In this document: positions 23,501 through 37,500 of the stretch, one piece after another
Position numbering within the stretch: position 1 is the stretch's first letter
Layout: each line of letters begins with the position of its first letter
NCBI GenBank assembly: GCA_947034885.2
Contig: OX344749.2
Coordinates: forward strand, 41,879,682-41,943,681
Direction of reading: 5' to 3'
DNA: 64,000 nucleotides
From: Thuidium tamariscinum
Lineage: Eukaryota; Streptophyta; Bryopsida; Hypnales; Thuidiaceae
Translations under genes and position numbers: made by a program
Notes under the pieces: generated by a model
The model's database searches: none
Told to the model about the DNA's origin: nothing
Seen by the model: only the letters and a program-made list of their open reading frames with translations

Positions 23501-26500
23501 CACAGCTACAACATGACCCTTGGGTTTCTGAGTATCGACTTTCGACAAATCAAACTGAACTGCTTCTTCTGCCACCCTCCTCCAAGAGTCGTGGCCACCA
23601 CCTCCTTGACCAAAAAGACGCCGAATTTCTGCACATCGTCAACCAAGGACCCCAAAATGAGTATATATCCGAAAAGAATCTCATTTAATGCTTCAATTTA
23701 ATTTTGAAAACCCTTTTCTCCAAACCTAAGCTAATGCGCTTCAAGACGTTGAAACCTAATCGTAAAGAAGTCTTGACAATGTCATGATTCAAAATCGACT
23801 TCCCAGGGTGGATCTACACTGAATGTTTGGAAAAAAGAAAGTAAAAAATTAGAGTATGAAAAAGGGCCCTACCAGGCATACGCCAAAGGGGAATGCCCAT
23901 CGCAACACCAAGTTGAGCTGCTGGCAAATTAAATTCAGCAATCCACTCCGTAACAGGGTGCTCTACCTGAACAACCAGGAGTCTCATCGTGAGGACAGGA
24001 CAAGGTAAAAATTTGAAAAACCCAAGAATCCTTCACAATCCAAGTGAAGATGGTTACACAAATGCATACCTGGAGACGAGGATTGAGCTCCAGAAAGTAA
24101 AACTCTCCGGTATCCATACTGTACAAATATTCCACAGTGGCAGCTCCAATGTAGTTGACACACTTGGCAAGCCGACAAGCACCTTGCTCTAAGCGCTTCA
24201 CTGTTTCCGGAGGAGCAATCGTAATAGGGCCCTCCTCAATAATCTGTGGCAAGGTAGGTAAATTGCAGCATTAGTCGCCGAGCACCAGTAAAGACGAATT
24301 GTCAAATAAGAGAAAAGTGAACTCAATAACACGCAATAAAAAACAAGAGACTGTAACAGAAGTTAGAGTCTCGAAGATTCTTGGTTGAGAATCACCTTCT
24401 GGTGACGTCTTTGCACACTGCAATCGCGGCTGTGTAGAGCTGCTACATTTCCAAATTGATCACAGAGCAGCTGAACCTCGAGATGCCGACTCTGTTATCC
24501 CAGAATGAAGAGGCGCAAGCGGAAGGTCAGCTTCCACACAAAGTAGCGAAATCCCATTTGATTCAAAGTTCCCACATTGCAAGGATTCAAGGTTTTAAAA
24601 TCACTAATTTGAATTACTGTGTCACGAAAGACAGAACTCAAAGTTATGCATCACCAGAATCAATGAATAATATTTAACGTATTTGTCAAAAATGCATAAA
24701 GTGGACAAAAGAAAGTCTCCAATTGAAGTACTCAAAACTACTAGAGCTCCTTGGTCCTTAGGGGTTCAGGAGAAGTGACGAGGACCACGAACCTGCGTAG
24801 CAACCTTCATAATGAAGATTGGCGAGCCTGGCACTTCACCCTGCACTTGCTTGAACAATGCCTTCACTTCGTCGTCGTTGTGCACCTTCCGAATTCCCTT
24901 GCCACCACCTCCCCAGGAGGCCTTGATCATGGCAGGGTAACCAACTACTTGACACGAAGCCAGTGCTTCCTCCGTAGTGGCAACACAGGCCTGCTTGTAG
25001 ACGTCTTCCGGAATGGTGCCTTGGCAGACCTCGAAGGGAACAGACACCTGTGTCCACAACGCAAACAGTATCTCAGGGCACTCGCTAAAGAGCCAAATGC
25101 AGCAACTGTCTGAAAACCAAACTGCTGGAGAAACATTACAGTTACTATAAAATTCAGCACTACTTCAAATTCGTGATTGGCCTACAAAGAGAAGGTTAAA
25201 ACACGGCATTATTCACTAGATTTATTCTGACTAATTCACTGAAACAAGGCCAGAATCTACACTTTGAATGAATTAACGATGACTAACGGTTCAGCAAGGG
25301 TTACATACATGAGAGCCGCTCCACGGAAGGGTAGGCACACCAGCGGCCTGTGCAATCAAAGAGGAACCAATTTTATCACCGAGAGCGCTCATAGGCGCTG
25401 CAGGAGGGCCTAGAAAATGAATGCCGCGCGCCAGAAGCGAGTCTGGCAGTTCCGGGACTTCAGATGCGTGACCCCAGCCTGGCCACACCGCCTGCACGCC
25501 TGTCCTCTCAGCAATCTGCACACCACAAAAGTCAATAGCTTGAATTCAATCACACGACTTCCTCTTCTTTATTCAAGCTCAAGAACTCCTAGTGTTTTTT
25601 CGTACAATATCCCCAAATTCGAAAAAGAAATTCTCTCTCAGGGGAAACCAAACATCCTTGTTTTGGGTTGGTCAGCTCTAGCCCGAAAGGGAGGAGACCT
25701 TGCATTCGCAAAAGCTACATCTCCGGGAAGTCTGAGTACGCTCAAGTAAGTCAAAGGTAGAGAGAGAGAGACTCTCCTAGCGTAGCTGCTGAAATCGCTG
25801 CACCAAAGGGTGAGAGGCCTTGCATTGAGTTACATCTAGTTACATCTAGAGAAAATATGTGGAAGCTCCTTGTTTTTGGAGCAAGATGCAATTGTTCACA
25901 GAGGCTATTGCTGTTTGTAGCAATTCACTAAACAACACAATTATAATAGGCTCATTAATCTTCACTTGATCATAAACACTACATCTGATCACCCCAGAGA
26001 TCTCAAACAGCACTAGTGACGGTAAAATGCTGAATAAGTAGTGAAGACGTGCAAATCTCAAACACCAACACTTATATTTCAGGTCTCAAACACTTGTGAT
26101 CTAGACTTTTGCACATTACCAAAAACCAAATGTCAACGGAGCGAGTGCTTACACACTTAACACAAATCAAAGTTCCCCTGTATGGTCAATGGAGCATTGA
26201 ATGTCCTGAACGGTGAACGGGGCCACTCAACTTTAGCAGAGGCAAGAGATCTGCAAGATAAAGCAAAGGGGGACGCACCTCGACGATCAACTGGACGTTG
26301 GCGTAGTTGTTGTTGTTGGTCCCTCCGGGAACTTCCACGAACTGATCGGCCATGCGGATGTGTTCGGCGTTGATGCGCATATCCTCCGGAGTGGCCATAG
26401 CCACCAGCAACACGGCGCGCTCGACGCCGAAGGACTCGTACGCCCAGGAGCGCACGCTGCGCATGAACTTGACCGCCGCCATGCCGTTGTTGGCAATCAA

Positions 26501-26641
26501 GATGCTGCGGATGGGATCCGTCCCGCCCAAGGCATGGCAGTACTCATCCACCGGGGATGCAATCGCCGCTTTCTTCGCCGAGGGCTTGTCATTCCCCGCG
26601 CCATTCGAGAGCGAGGGCGGCCTCACTTCCAGGGCCACCAT
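14541..26641 (-). CDS. ACC1: homomeric (multidomain) acetyl-CoA carboxylase
   Basis: Makes malonyl-CoA from acetyl-CoA, bicarbonate and ATP, in the cytosol: no transit peptide is visible. I read 29 coding exons (minus strand, in order): 26641-26279, 25515-25309, 25047-24793, 24491-24396, 24243-24070, 23966-23873, 23628-23444, 23323-23273, 23004-22965, 22851-22727, 22591-22475, 22328-22254, 22149-21988, 21807-21721, 21609-21418, 21307-21119, 20935-20825, 20733-20641, 20538-20362, 20172-19972, 19851-19579, 19393-18999, 18864-18627, 18458-18136, 18029-17777, 17659-17477, 17284-15494, 15215-14871, 14609-14541. They total 6864 bp, 2287 aa (Arabidopsis ACC1 about 2250). Biotin carboxylase: about 40-560, with ATP loop GGGGKG (236-241) and [13 protein letters not shown] (360-372). 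Biotin carrier: [10 protein letters not shown], biotinyl Lys about 717. Carboxyltransferase: about 1560-2160, with GSGAIAG (1748-1754). Start context is ACCATGG. The exon 24/25 junction is uncertain. Confidence 0.95.
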
Positions 26642-27660
26642 GGTGACCAGTCCTTCACTCCCTCGTCAAATCTTCAATTGGATCCCTTGAGAAAAAAACT
26701 TGCTCTTCGAACTACAAAAATACTTCTCTCTTCTTCACCTGCGTTGATTTCAAAGCACCCCTCAATACACCAGAACTAAGCATCTAAATATCGAGCTTAC
26801 CATCTAACCAATGAACCTTCCCCAGCTATTACCCAATTGAGCAAACCCAATCACGCAATTGCGGACCATTCCACGAACCATTCACACTATGAACTCCAAC
26901 GACAACCATCAAACCGTCGAAACCATCCCAAACTCTCGCAATCCATCAATTCACACCAAACCTAAAAAAAATCTCTCTCCTCTCTGTCGCACGTACAAGA
27001 AAGCAATTTCCCAATCGCCGCCGCCGCAATTAAACCTGGTGTTCCAATTCCAATCCTCCGCACTCTCTTACACCCGCAAAAATCATTCCTCCAGCTCTAG
27101 CAACGCCATCCACTCCTACTCTCCCAGTGAGAGAAAACCTGCGCAATCGACGAATTCCGATCACAATCTCCCAAAAGAGACTCGACCCAGGTGAGCACAA
27201 TTGGTCGTCTCTCCCTCCCGAATCGACCCAAGTCTGAGGAAGCTTGAGCCCTGAAGTGGCGATGGTGGTTGATCTCCGTGGTGAACTGTGCGAGCTCGTT
27301 CGTTGCTGAATGAATGATGGGAGAGGTCGGAATGGGAAGCAATTTTGGTGTGTGTGGGGGTTGGGGTGCTGGTTGTAATAGGGGGTCAATGAGGGGCGAG
27401 AGACGAATGTCAAACAGCAGCCATGGAGAAAGCGCATGCGATGGGAGAAAAAGAAGAGGCAAAGAGGCAGGGGATGGCGGACTTTGACCTGCGACAAGGA
27501 GGGAGACGGGGGCCCGACGACGACGGTGGTCTTCAGGTTCCGCGTCGGCGGCTGACTTGCAAAGGAGGGCGTTGCATTCCTTCTGCGTTTGCTGGAACCG
27601 GGCGGGTGGCCCCGGATCCTGACTGAGCCCACTCACGTACAGTAGCGCTTCGGAAAGGGG
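26642..27660 (-). promoter_or_regulatory. 5' leader and probable promoter of the ACCase gene
   Basis: This kilobase upstream of the ACCase start is clearly GC-richer than the spacer beyond it, which fits a leader plus promoter, perhaps with a leader intron. Several open frames on both strands here are proline- or arginine-rich by composition and match nothing known. No TATA box or transcription start could be fixed by eye. Confidence 0.45.
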
Positions 27661-27762
27661 AAATAGGAGCTAAAGCTTCGCCCAAGCATGGAAAAACATT
27701 TAGCCCTTACACCACAGGGAATCTTCAGAGAATCTCTTCTCAGTCTGGTAGTACATTTGTTT

Positions 27763-27816
27763 AGGAAAAAGAAAAAAGGAAAAAGAAAAAAGAAAAAGAA
27801 AAAAGAAAAAGAAAAA
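27763..27816 (+). repeat. A/G simple repeat
   Basis: A pure purine run of alternating AAAAAG and AAAAAAG units lies about 1.1 kb upstream of the ACCase start. Confidence 0.9.
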
Positions 27817-29834
27817 TCTTGTGGTACTCAATGACATGTGAACTTCCTTTTTGAACAATCATTCTCTATCTTCACAAATGTAGCTATACTTTAGTCTTGG
27901 ATTTTGAATCACAATTTGAACTCATAGTTTTTGCATTGAAGAATTTGATATACAAAAATTTGAATAGGGGCTTTGAGGTTGCTTATAGCCTTGAAGAAGG
28001 TGAAAGCCCATCATTAGGATTGGTCTTTTGAATAAGCTACATGATATACATTTAAGAAAGACTTTGAAATTGAAGATTGACCAACCTTCTTTGGCCCTCA
28101 AATGTCATTTAAGAGGTTAGGAATAAAATGCACGAGAACTCAAGATCTTTTGGATTTATTCAAGGAAGTCTTACATATAGAAAACAAAATGAAAAATAAA
28201 GATGCTTGGTCATCTAATTTTTATGAAAGAGTTGTTTGAACCTAGTTCTTGGGGGTAGACCAACGAAGCATCTTTAAGGGCATGGATAGACAATGTCTAT
28301 CCTTATTGCCTCCTTTTGAAGGTAGGGTGCCCAAATTGCACTATTTTGAATTAGTGAAGGTCAAAATATCATTGTATTGTTCCAACCTCTCAAAAAAAAT
28401 TGTTGTGACATTAAGTTCTCTCCTTTGTGTTAGGATTAATCAATATACTCAAATAGGATGTGATGGGTGTAAAGATAGGAGTACAACTCTTGGTGAATAG
28501 ATTCCCATGGTATTATCTGTGTAGCATTATTGAATAGGATAATTAAAGCACCTTTGTAAAATGGCATTGTAAATAGAATAAGATGATGGTTGTATTGTTT
28601 AGAAATTTGTGGAAAAATCCTAATTCATTTGAGTTCTTATACTAATGAATTGACAATAATTTTTTTAAGAAAACATTATAGCAAACTAAAGGACCTTGTC
28701 CACAATTTTCATTTACGCTAAGAATGATTTAAAGAATGTACAAAGAAAGAGAGAAAGACTCACTTTTCTAATCAATACTAAAGCAATAAAATATATAATA
28801 TGTACAATGATTATATTATGAAAGCACCAAGAATTTTTGAATAAAAACATTTGAGAATATTTTGTACTATTATTTAAAGAAATTGGCAATTTTGTTGGCA
28901 ATTGAAAAAAATATATGCCAAATCTTATTAAATATATTTTGGACCCTTGAGTTAGTTAATTTTTTTTTATAAGACTCTCACTATATCACTATTTGATTTT
29001 TATCATATAGAACATTTAAAAATAATAAGGGCAATTATTCCTTACATTGCCAATTGATTCTTCTTTCCTTGTTCATGTGTTTCCTATACATGTAGTGGGT
29101 CTAGAAGTGGTCCTTCGATATTTGTGCTTTGAAGGATTTGTTTTTAATCTTCCATTTTAAATTTGTAACCCTAGTCAAGAAGTTTGTTGTTATGGATTTC
29201 GTGTAAAGAGTTTGTTCAATAGAGATATAGGCAATGACTTAAATGAAATTTCATCCAAAAATTGACACTAATTAGACCATTTTCGTTAGAATTTCAACCG
29301 ATTATTGTAAAGTGAATATTTAAACTCTTATATTACTTGAATGTCTTTAGGTACCAATATTGAACTATATTGATTTATTCTATTAGCACATGTGACACTG
29401 TAGTTACTAAAGTTACTAAAGCCAAACTATCTTTACATGTGTATAAAATAAAAATGGTGTAACAACCAAGGCTCTTTCCTCAATAAACAATACCACCAAT
29501 TTGTTGATCAAGTGAACCTCATGCCACATCCCCACTTCAACCTTATTTTTAACTGCAATGTAACAACATGAATGTAATTAGATAGGATTTAAAACTAGGA
29601 TTCAAAATCCATAAACTAATCACTACCATAGTCTCTATCCATAGGACAAAGCCACCAAAATGTTACTAAGGGCAAAACACCCATTCCCATGCATGTTCCT
29701 TGCAATGGACAGAAAATTCACCTAAATGTGTCAGTAGAGTTCCCTTAATGTGTTCGCCACATGTGTGATTGTAATTTGCTGACACAATTGAAAGACACAT
29801 AGGAAAATCTGGTTGGCTGAGTGTTGATTTTTGT

Positions 29835-30052
29835 AGGGTTCAGTTTTTGGGGCACCCATAGGACAGTTTCACAGGTCTAGGGAGTCAATACTTTGAAAAT
29901 TTGTAGAACTTACATACTGTAGCCAAAAAATCTAATTTTTTTTTTAATATTCATGATTTTCACTCGCTAATACTAAAAAAATATCATTTTTAGAAAATGG
30001 TGCCTCCAACTATGCTGAATTCCTTATTTTGACGGTTTTGGGTGTTTCCACT
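29835..30052 (-). repeat. dispersed A/T-rich repeat, inverse copy
   Basis: This is the inverse of 8874-9090, reading through AGTATTAGCGAGTGAAAAT, AGTTGGAGGCA and GGAATTCAGCA on the minus strand. Identity is high enough to suggest fairly recent spread. Non-coding. Confidence 0.65.
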
Positions 30053-30153
30053 ATATATTGCCCTAATTTCCAAAAAGAAAGGAAATTAATATCTTCAGAT
30101 CACACTAATTTTACACCCTCACTACTGTAGTAGAATAAACCGACTACAGTAAA

Positions 30154-30213
<60 letters not shown>
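30154..30213 (+). repeat. (AAT)20 microsatellite
   Basis: Twenty perfect AAT units. It is flanked by CTACAGT and a short GTAG-containing inverted motif. Its purity suggests that it is length-variable. Confidence 0.97.
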
Positions 30214-30752
30214 TCATTGTAGCTGGTTTGACTCAAATTTCTGCAAAAATCAGTGAAACACTGACTAACTTAGTTACCCCGGATTATCCGACTGCTCAGT
30301 CATTTGACTATCCGGTCGTCATTGACTGAAAAAATAATACTCCAGTACTGTGAGTAAGGAATCGTCAATAGATTCCTTTTGAGAGAGTTGAAAAGATTCC
30401 ATTATGAGATTCCCAACAACGTCTTGAAACTAAGATATCGGAGCCTCGGAGGATTCATTTCACTCATTTGTGTAAAAATAAAAAGCTAAAAATAAAAAGC
30501 TAAAAGTAAAAAGTAAAAAGTAAAAAAAAAGTTTTGTAAAACTGCTGGAGGAACTTAAGAAGTCAACTTCGCCGTCGTATTTGGAATCATTCTTCCTTGG
30601 AGTACTCAGTGACTCCACTACGGTGTACTGATGCTGGAGCTACGATCAATATTTTAATGTGCTCCAAATTTTAAGTTTTAAGCGTTTAGGACGCTGAGCT
30701 GAATTAAAAAAATTTATGTGAGCCAAACTTTTACCCCGGGATAACAAAGGTA

Positions 30753-31025
30753 AGGTAGGTACACCCAAAAGCGCCGGTTTTTCATACTGTGCCTAGTTCC
30801 TGTTACTAGCTCGTTCAGATTTTTATGCAGTCTTATGGGCAAGTGAAAGCATGTTCCAACGCACCAAAGAACGCAGGATTTGGACACCGTATGCAAAAGT
30901 TATTAACGGTCAAAGTTTGTTTCTGAAAGCGCCATCTACAGTCTGCGAACATGACTGATTTTGGAAATGTAAGTGCACTATAGATGGCGCTTTTAGGAAC
31001 AGGGTGCTTTTGGGTGTACCTACCT
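30753..31025 (+). repeat. TA-flanked MITE, AGGTRGGTACACC subfamily, copy 2
   Basis: The termini AGGTAGGTACACCCAAAAG and CTTTTGGGTGTACCTACCT are bordered by TA (30751-30752 and 31026-31027). The TIRs are nearly perfect and the 273-bp length is within 1 bp of the copy at 3846-4117. This looks like the younger, better preserved copy. Confidence 0.85.
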
Positions 31026-31057
31026 TACAAATTATTTGAGGGAAGAGGCTTGAAAAT

Positions 31058-31364
31058 CACTTAGGCTCTACAACTGCCCACCTTCTCAAATGTACATTGT
31101 TTGTACATGCTACTTTTTCATCTTTATAGGAATGTATAAATAGTGTCCATTTGAGGGGGTGGGTGCTTTTAGAGACCTGTGCCATTTTGACTTCAAATTT
31201 TCATGACTAATTCCATAGAGCTCCAAAAAATATGAAACAACTTAGGTTGAATGCCAATTCTATTTGTCTTTCAAGGAAAATTTATTGAAAAATAATTCAA
31301 AAAGTTTCACTTCTCCAAAATTCAATTTCAACTCTTAGATGGACACTTTACAGACCTCCTCCCT
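31058..31364 (+). repeat. TA-flanked MITE, AGGTAGGAGGTCC subfamily
   Basis: Its body matches 60763-61075 (for example CTCCAAAAAATATGAAACAA and AGGAAAATTTATTGAAAAAT) and it has an inner hairpin TGTACATTGTTTGTACA. The right end, GACCTCCTCCCT, sits next to TA; the left end is decayed. It lies about 30 bp from the preceding MITE. Confidence 0.65.
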
Positions 31365-31914
31365 TATAGTGGATGACAAAAATTTTAAAATTTGGAATTC
31401 ATATTTTGAATCTTTGACCTTGAATTGGTAGATATGGATCCTCAAAATACAAAATTGACAATCCAAAATAGGGGTAGTTTTTAGATGTGTTGAAAAAAAA
31501 AATTCTCATCCCTTTTTCAAGGGCTAGGAGAACTACTTTAGACAAATTTTAGAGTATGTATTATAAAGGCATGTATTCATAAATCAGAATATGATTCTTC
31601 TCAAAGAGTTTTTTCTTTTTGGACTTGTTTATATGTTTATAAAAAAAAGTGAGAAGGCATGCATGGGAGAGGAAGTTCTAAATAGTGGGGGCTTCAATAA
31701 TTGAGAAGACTTATAATTGTAACTTCACACCAAAAAAATTTAGTCCAAGGGAAATAGAATAATATAGGAAACATGTTTTTCCTCCATAGTAATATAAAAG
31801 TGCTAATTTTGTTCAAGCTACGGGGCAAATAGGTGGAATTCACAAGTATCGGAATCAATCAATTATTTTTTTAACTCACACTGTGAGTTACTTTACTTTT
31901 TTGTAAATACCAAA

Positions 31915-32155
31915 ATTATACTATATAGTGAAATAGGTTGCCCCATATTAATTTCTTGGCATTTGACACTATATGAATGATTACTATTGTTAAATAATAA
32001 TGCACTACTTTTGAATTAGATATCGTTGTAATTAGGAATCATGAACCTCTATGTAAACAAATGAAAATATGTGTAGAAGTATTTGTTGATTTTGAAAGCT
32101 TATAAATTTATTTTTTTAAGGTAAAGCAACCTAATTGTTAAGGCAACCTAAATTT
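31915..32155 (+). repeat. dispersed repeat related to 40668-40960
   Basis: This shares motif order with the repeat near 40.7 kb: CATTTGACACTATA, CTACTTTTGAATTAG, ATGAACCTCTATGT, GTAGAAGTATT and CAACCTAAATTTCAC. No terminal repeats are seen. Confidence 0.5.
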
Positions 32156-33543
32156 CACTATTTAGTGCATATTTATCCCCTAAACAATAGTGCTAGTAAG
32201 TGAATATGAAAATTTAAGCATACGAGCCTTGAATAAATATATATAAGTAGATACCCTACAACTATGGAAGGTGCTTATAACATAAACACCTATAATATAG
32301 GTATCTACAACATAAATGCACTATATTATAGTAGGTTTCTATTATATAGACACTTATATCATAAGTATATAGTCTTCTAGGGTCATGACCTTATACTCTT
32401 AGGCTCGCATTCTCCTTCACGTAATAACAAACTTCAACCCTAAAGAACCAAAGACGTTTCTAAAAGGAACAATGTGAATTTAGACAAGTTCTTATAATTT
32501 CAATTTTTGTCATGATTTTTTAGAACTTTAAAAACAAATGAGATATACATTTGTTCCCAGAAATATTATTTTTATTTCAATGGTCGTACAGGAATAGAAA
32601 TTATGCCATTTTAAGCACAATTTTCACTTTTGTAAATAGAAAAAGAATTTAAAAAAAACTTGAAGCTAAATTTGTTTAATCTTATTTTTTATAGATCATA
32701 TGTTGTTTGCTATAACAATCTTGCCATTGGGATTCATGTGTTCCAATTCCATTTTAGAGCTAGTGACAATTTATTTAATTCTACTACCTTTTATTTACTT
32801 GTATTTTAAAAATTTTGAAGTATAAAAATCACCCTTTTTGCCTAGATTCTCAACTTCATTATCTATGATAAATTTCAAAAATTTGAACTCTTTAGTTTGA
32901 AGAAGTTGAACTAATAAAATTCAAAGTCATATAACCTAGTTACACAAAGTGCAAAAAATTTATTTTCCTTACTTTAATACCTAAAGGATCAATGTTTCTT
33001 TGGATCACAAATTTGATTTGGGGCAAATACGTACCCTCTCAATTTTTGTTATGATTTTTTGAAACTTTTTTGAAGATAATCAGAAAGATAATAAAACCAA
33101 TAAGCTACATTGGAATATAATTTTTTTTCGTGATTGGTGCATGGACAGTTGGACACAAAAGTTATGCCCAAATAAGGTCAAAAAAAGGAAAATCAAGTAT
33201 CAAATCTTTTTTTAAATTTTGATTTAAAAAATATAGTTATAGGTTATATTTTTGTTTTGATAGAAATCTTTTGATGCATTTAATTTGAATAAGTTATATA
33301 AAAGCTATAGACAATCTTGTTTTCTGGACAATCTAAACATTTTCTTGAAAAATAACTCATAAAATTCATTTTTGAATGCAATTTTTATGATTTAAAAAAA
33401 ATCACATAGTTTAGTTTTTTTGCTAGAACAATCTCATCATTGGGTTAATGAACTTTAATTCTATACTAGAGATCAAGCTAGAGATATTAATAATGTAGAT
33501 TTTCCTTCTATCTCGTACCTACTTCTAGTTAGTAACAATTTAT

Positions 33544-34426
33544 TTAACCCCTAAAAGACCATCATCCTTTAGGGGGACAAATTGGATTTCAAATAAAGAC
33601 CAATGGTTTTCATTTTTTTTCATTTTTTTTTAAGATAGAAAAGTTGATTAGGTAAAGAAGAATATAATTTTTTCTCAAATTGATGTTTAGAAATAAATTT
33701 TATTCCCAAATAAGCTCAAAACAATAAAGACCAAGCAACAAAAAAATTTTGAATTTTGAATTTTTCTTAAATTCTTTTCTCATAGATTATATTTTTGTCT
33801 AAATAGAAAGTTTTTTTCATTTCATTTGAATAAGTGATGTCAAAGTTATAAACAATCTTATTTTTCAAGGAATCTAAGCATCTCTTTGAATAGGATTCAT
33901 TTCTAAATGCAATTTTTACATTTTAAGAAAAAGGGTTTCATATTTTGTTTTTCTTGCTAGAAAAATTGCACCATTGGAGTTGGAGTATTTTAATTCCATC
34001 TTATGAGAATCAACAATTTAGATTCTTTCTATTTCAAACCACTTACTTCTACTTAGTAATTTTCTTAAGAATGAAAATTAAGTTTTTTCTTTTTTAGATT
34101 CTCAATTCAATTTTCCACCATGAAGATTTAAATTCCAATACTTTGTAGTGAAAAATATTTACAATAAGAACATTCAAAGTTAAATAGTCTAATTCAATAA
34201 TGTGCAAAATAAAACTTATTCTTTTTTCTTTAAACACAAAGATCTTGTAGTTGGTGCAAACAAAAGTTTTGAAATTTATTCCACACATTCTTATGCTAGT
34301 TAGAAATATTATCCTAAAAATAGATGTCCTACAGTAATAATTTTCAATTTTTTGTACACTTTGCAATAGAAATGATAGTTTTGAGTCTTTTTTGAAAAAA
34401 AAAGACTTTTGTCCTTAAAGGATTAA
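33544..34426 (+). repeat. A/T-rich element with TTAACCCCTAAA ends
   Basis: The left end is TTAACCCCTAAAAGACCATC and the right end is GTCCTTAAAGGATTAA. The inner text resembles 56197-58258. Sequence resembling the left end recurs just upstream at about 32430 and 32984, about 550 bp apart, as if parts of the element had piled up. Non-coding. Confidence 0.5.
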
Positions 34427-37222
34427 ACTCAATTATTTCGCAATCTATATTGCCAAAGTTTTTGAAATTTTTTCCACAAATTTTTACATTCTTACACTAG
34501 TCTAGTACAAACTTGAGTGGCTACTTGTGATGCAAAAATAAATTAATTCAAAGATTTTTGCTCTTTACAAAAGAAATGCCAATTTTGAGTGTGATACTTT
34601 AAGGGTTATGAAGTCTTGGAGCTACTTCTTACTTTTACTTTAAAAAATCATGGTGTCATGACCTCAAAAGATTGATGTTTTCATTGAGGGGCTTACCCTT
34701 AAGTTTTTGTGAAGTAGGTTGTAGAGTACCCTTCAAATTCAACACAATTTATCAAAGTTTTTCAAGAAATTATTACATGTTATTACTTGATTATATCAAT
34801 GAGTCAATACCATTGAAAAAAAGGTGATTTAGAAATTCAATCAATAAGGAGAGTGTAAATGAATTCTATTTGCAATCATACTTAGTTGAAGGATAGGATC
34901 AATGAATAATGATTATAAAAATAGATGTCAAAGTTTAATAGGATTTTTTCCAAAAAAATTATATAGATAATTCCTCATAAAATTGTATTTTTCTTTTCTA
35001 TAAACAAATATTGCCTTATAAAAATTCATGAAAATGCATATAAATAAATATTTTATGCTTTTGATTTCCAACTTATATTTCTAGATGATATTTGGAAAAA
35101 CATAAGAGAATTATTCAATGAATCTAAGGTATGTGTCACAATCAATTGTGCCAAAAGAATGGAAGATAATGACCTCTAGGAATATTTGGATGCTTATCAA
35201 GCACAACACATCTAATTTATCAAGAAAAAACAAACAATTGTTCCATGCAAATGTTGAATAGAAGATTATTGTTGTCTAATAAAATATAGAAATTGTGTGG
35301 TTGGTTCAAAAATCAATTGCTAAATGATTACACTAACAATGCCATTTCTTTTGTAGTTACACATTGCATTAATATAATTAAATAACAAAAAATTCTCACA
35401 CTATGGATTTTGGATCACTACTTGAACACATCTTTTTGTAAAAGTAGTCCCTTCTCCCTGCCCATGTGACTATTTACACGACTCTATGAAAAATCCCAAC
35501 ATGCTCACGTAAGAAATTCAAATATACTACCTTAGAACAATTGAGTGAATGAGATCATTAGGGGTTTAAAAAAGGCACTTGGTGTATATCGGCAAATGAT
35601 AATTTAAAAGTAACTTAACAATATTGGTCAAGGCTTTTATTTTTCTAGTGTACTGTACAACTATCAAAGAACATCGTCACTTTAGAGATGCATTATTGAG
35701 ATTTACAATAGTATTGTCCCCATCTTAGATATGCATGATGAACATTATAGATGTACTCTTTGTTTGTTTCAAGAAGATTCAGTGATATTTATGGACTACG
35801 GACAAGCACACTTCAAACTTTCATATCAAATTCACATTTTGTCAAAATAAATAAATTCTATGGGTGCGATTTTCTTGTATGCTTATTTGTATATTTTTTT
35901 TAAATTAAAAGTTTTCCACCACACTAACCGCAGTAAGGGAGAATACTACAAATTACAGTGAAAATAGGAAAACTTATTGTATTGCAATTGCAAAGTGGAG
36001 TCGGCAGCAAGGTTTTTTTTTTCATTTTTGGATAATAGCCACAGTGGCAATATAAAATATTATAGGGATGCTCCAAATTGCAACATTCATCCATTTCTTG
36101 GATGTATAGTATGGTTTTCATCCAAAATTAGGCGAATTCATCTAATATTTTTCTTTGTTTCAAAGTCATTTGGCAATCTCATCCAAGTTTTCTGGCATTT
36201 TTTGGGGTGTTTTTTAGCCAAATTATTTCTTCTAGTGCAAACTGGCACCAAAAAGCTAGAAAAAAGCACCATGGTTGGCAATAAAGAACCCTCGAAAGAA
36301 ATGTCAAATTTTTGGAGGCATTCGTTTTTCCATTTTTTTTATACAATGCAAAATGAAAACTTTGTTGAGGTGATCTATATTTAGCATCTTTTAAACCTTA
36401 TTCTTCTATGATAAAAATAATAGATAAATGAAATATTCAACAAGATGTGCCAACTTTGTTTTTCATTTGAAATAAAGGACGATTTACACCTAAAAAGTTG
36501 GGCCAATTTGTTGTGTAATAGGCTTAAAATCCTCACTTGTGATTAGACAAAAGGTTGAAATCTTCACTTGTAATTAGGATTCAGAAAGAACCGACGACTA
36601 GTTCAATGTCAACCGGATGAATTTGAGAAAAAACATTTGCAAATTGAAAGAGGTGGCCAAAAAATCGACAAAAAATCGACAATTTTTTAAATTTTGAGTT
36701 AAAAATAGAGCAAGCTAAGGGACCCCCTACTTGAAAAACTGGTTTATTTTGGGAATAGAAGGAAGATAGCTAGAGAAACCTAAAATATTTCCTGAACCCT
36801 GCTTGTAATGGGACAAAAAACTGAAATCCTCACTTGTGATTGGACAAAAGGCTGAAATTGGGGCCATTAGGGCTGGGGAACAACCCACCTCTCCGTGTAA
36901 AGCATTCTCGTTGAACCCCCTCCCTCCCATGGGGTACGGTAGGGTAGGGTAGGGTAGGTCCTGTGGACAAGGACGCCTGTTTGGAATATGTGCGGGCAGA
37001 AAGCGTGACCCCTCTTTTGGCTTTTCCTCTTTCACAAGGACTTGACTTTGCACACCAGAAAGTCAACAAGCGGTGACTTTCAAGAGACCAACACCCCCCC
37101 TCCAGTCCCACACACTATTTTTTGGGGTTTTTTTGGGTATTCTTTTCTTTTGAAACAAATGAAACGGCACTGGCTTTTTTGGGTTTTTTGGGTTTTGGGG
37201 GGTTTTCTTAAAAACACATTTG

Positions 37223-37500
37223 CATTAGAAGAAATCTGAGGGCATTGCGGGGCTGTTTCGGGTTTGTTCTTGAAACGGCTCCCACTGTTGCTGGCTGTTG
37301 TCAGGCCGGCTTTAATCAAAAATAAAAATAAAAATTGGGGGGTCTTGAAATATAAAAATAAGTCCAAAAAAATTCGAAAACAAAAAAATAATTACATGGC
37401 AGGGTCGCGACCATGTAGGATTCGAGTTCACAAGGCAGAAACTGTGTTCCTGTAGTCTAGGAACCCGTAGTCTCCTAATGCCCTCAAATTTCATCTAATG
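37223..37500 (-). repeat. CATTAG-family TIR element, copy 2
   Basis: The termini CATTAGAAGAAATCTGAG and CTCAAATTTCATCTAATG enclose the same G/C-rich halves and A/T core as copy 1, in the opposite orientation. The half at 37390-37480 keeps GCGACCATGTAGG and CAGAAACTG blocks. 278 bp. Confidence 0.8.

Noticed and set aside
27030-27636. Two overlapping minus-strand frames of 179 and 200 codons upstream of ACCase
   Set aside because: Proline- and arginine-rich by base composition, no family match, and they lie where the ACCase leader or promoter is expected.
36931-36960. Telomere-like GGGTA tandem units
   Set aside because: Only four 5-bp units that are not the plant TTTAGGG repeat; treated as simple sequence.
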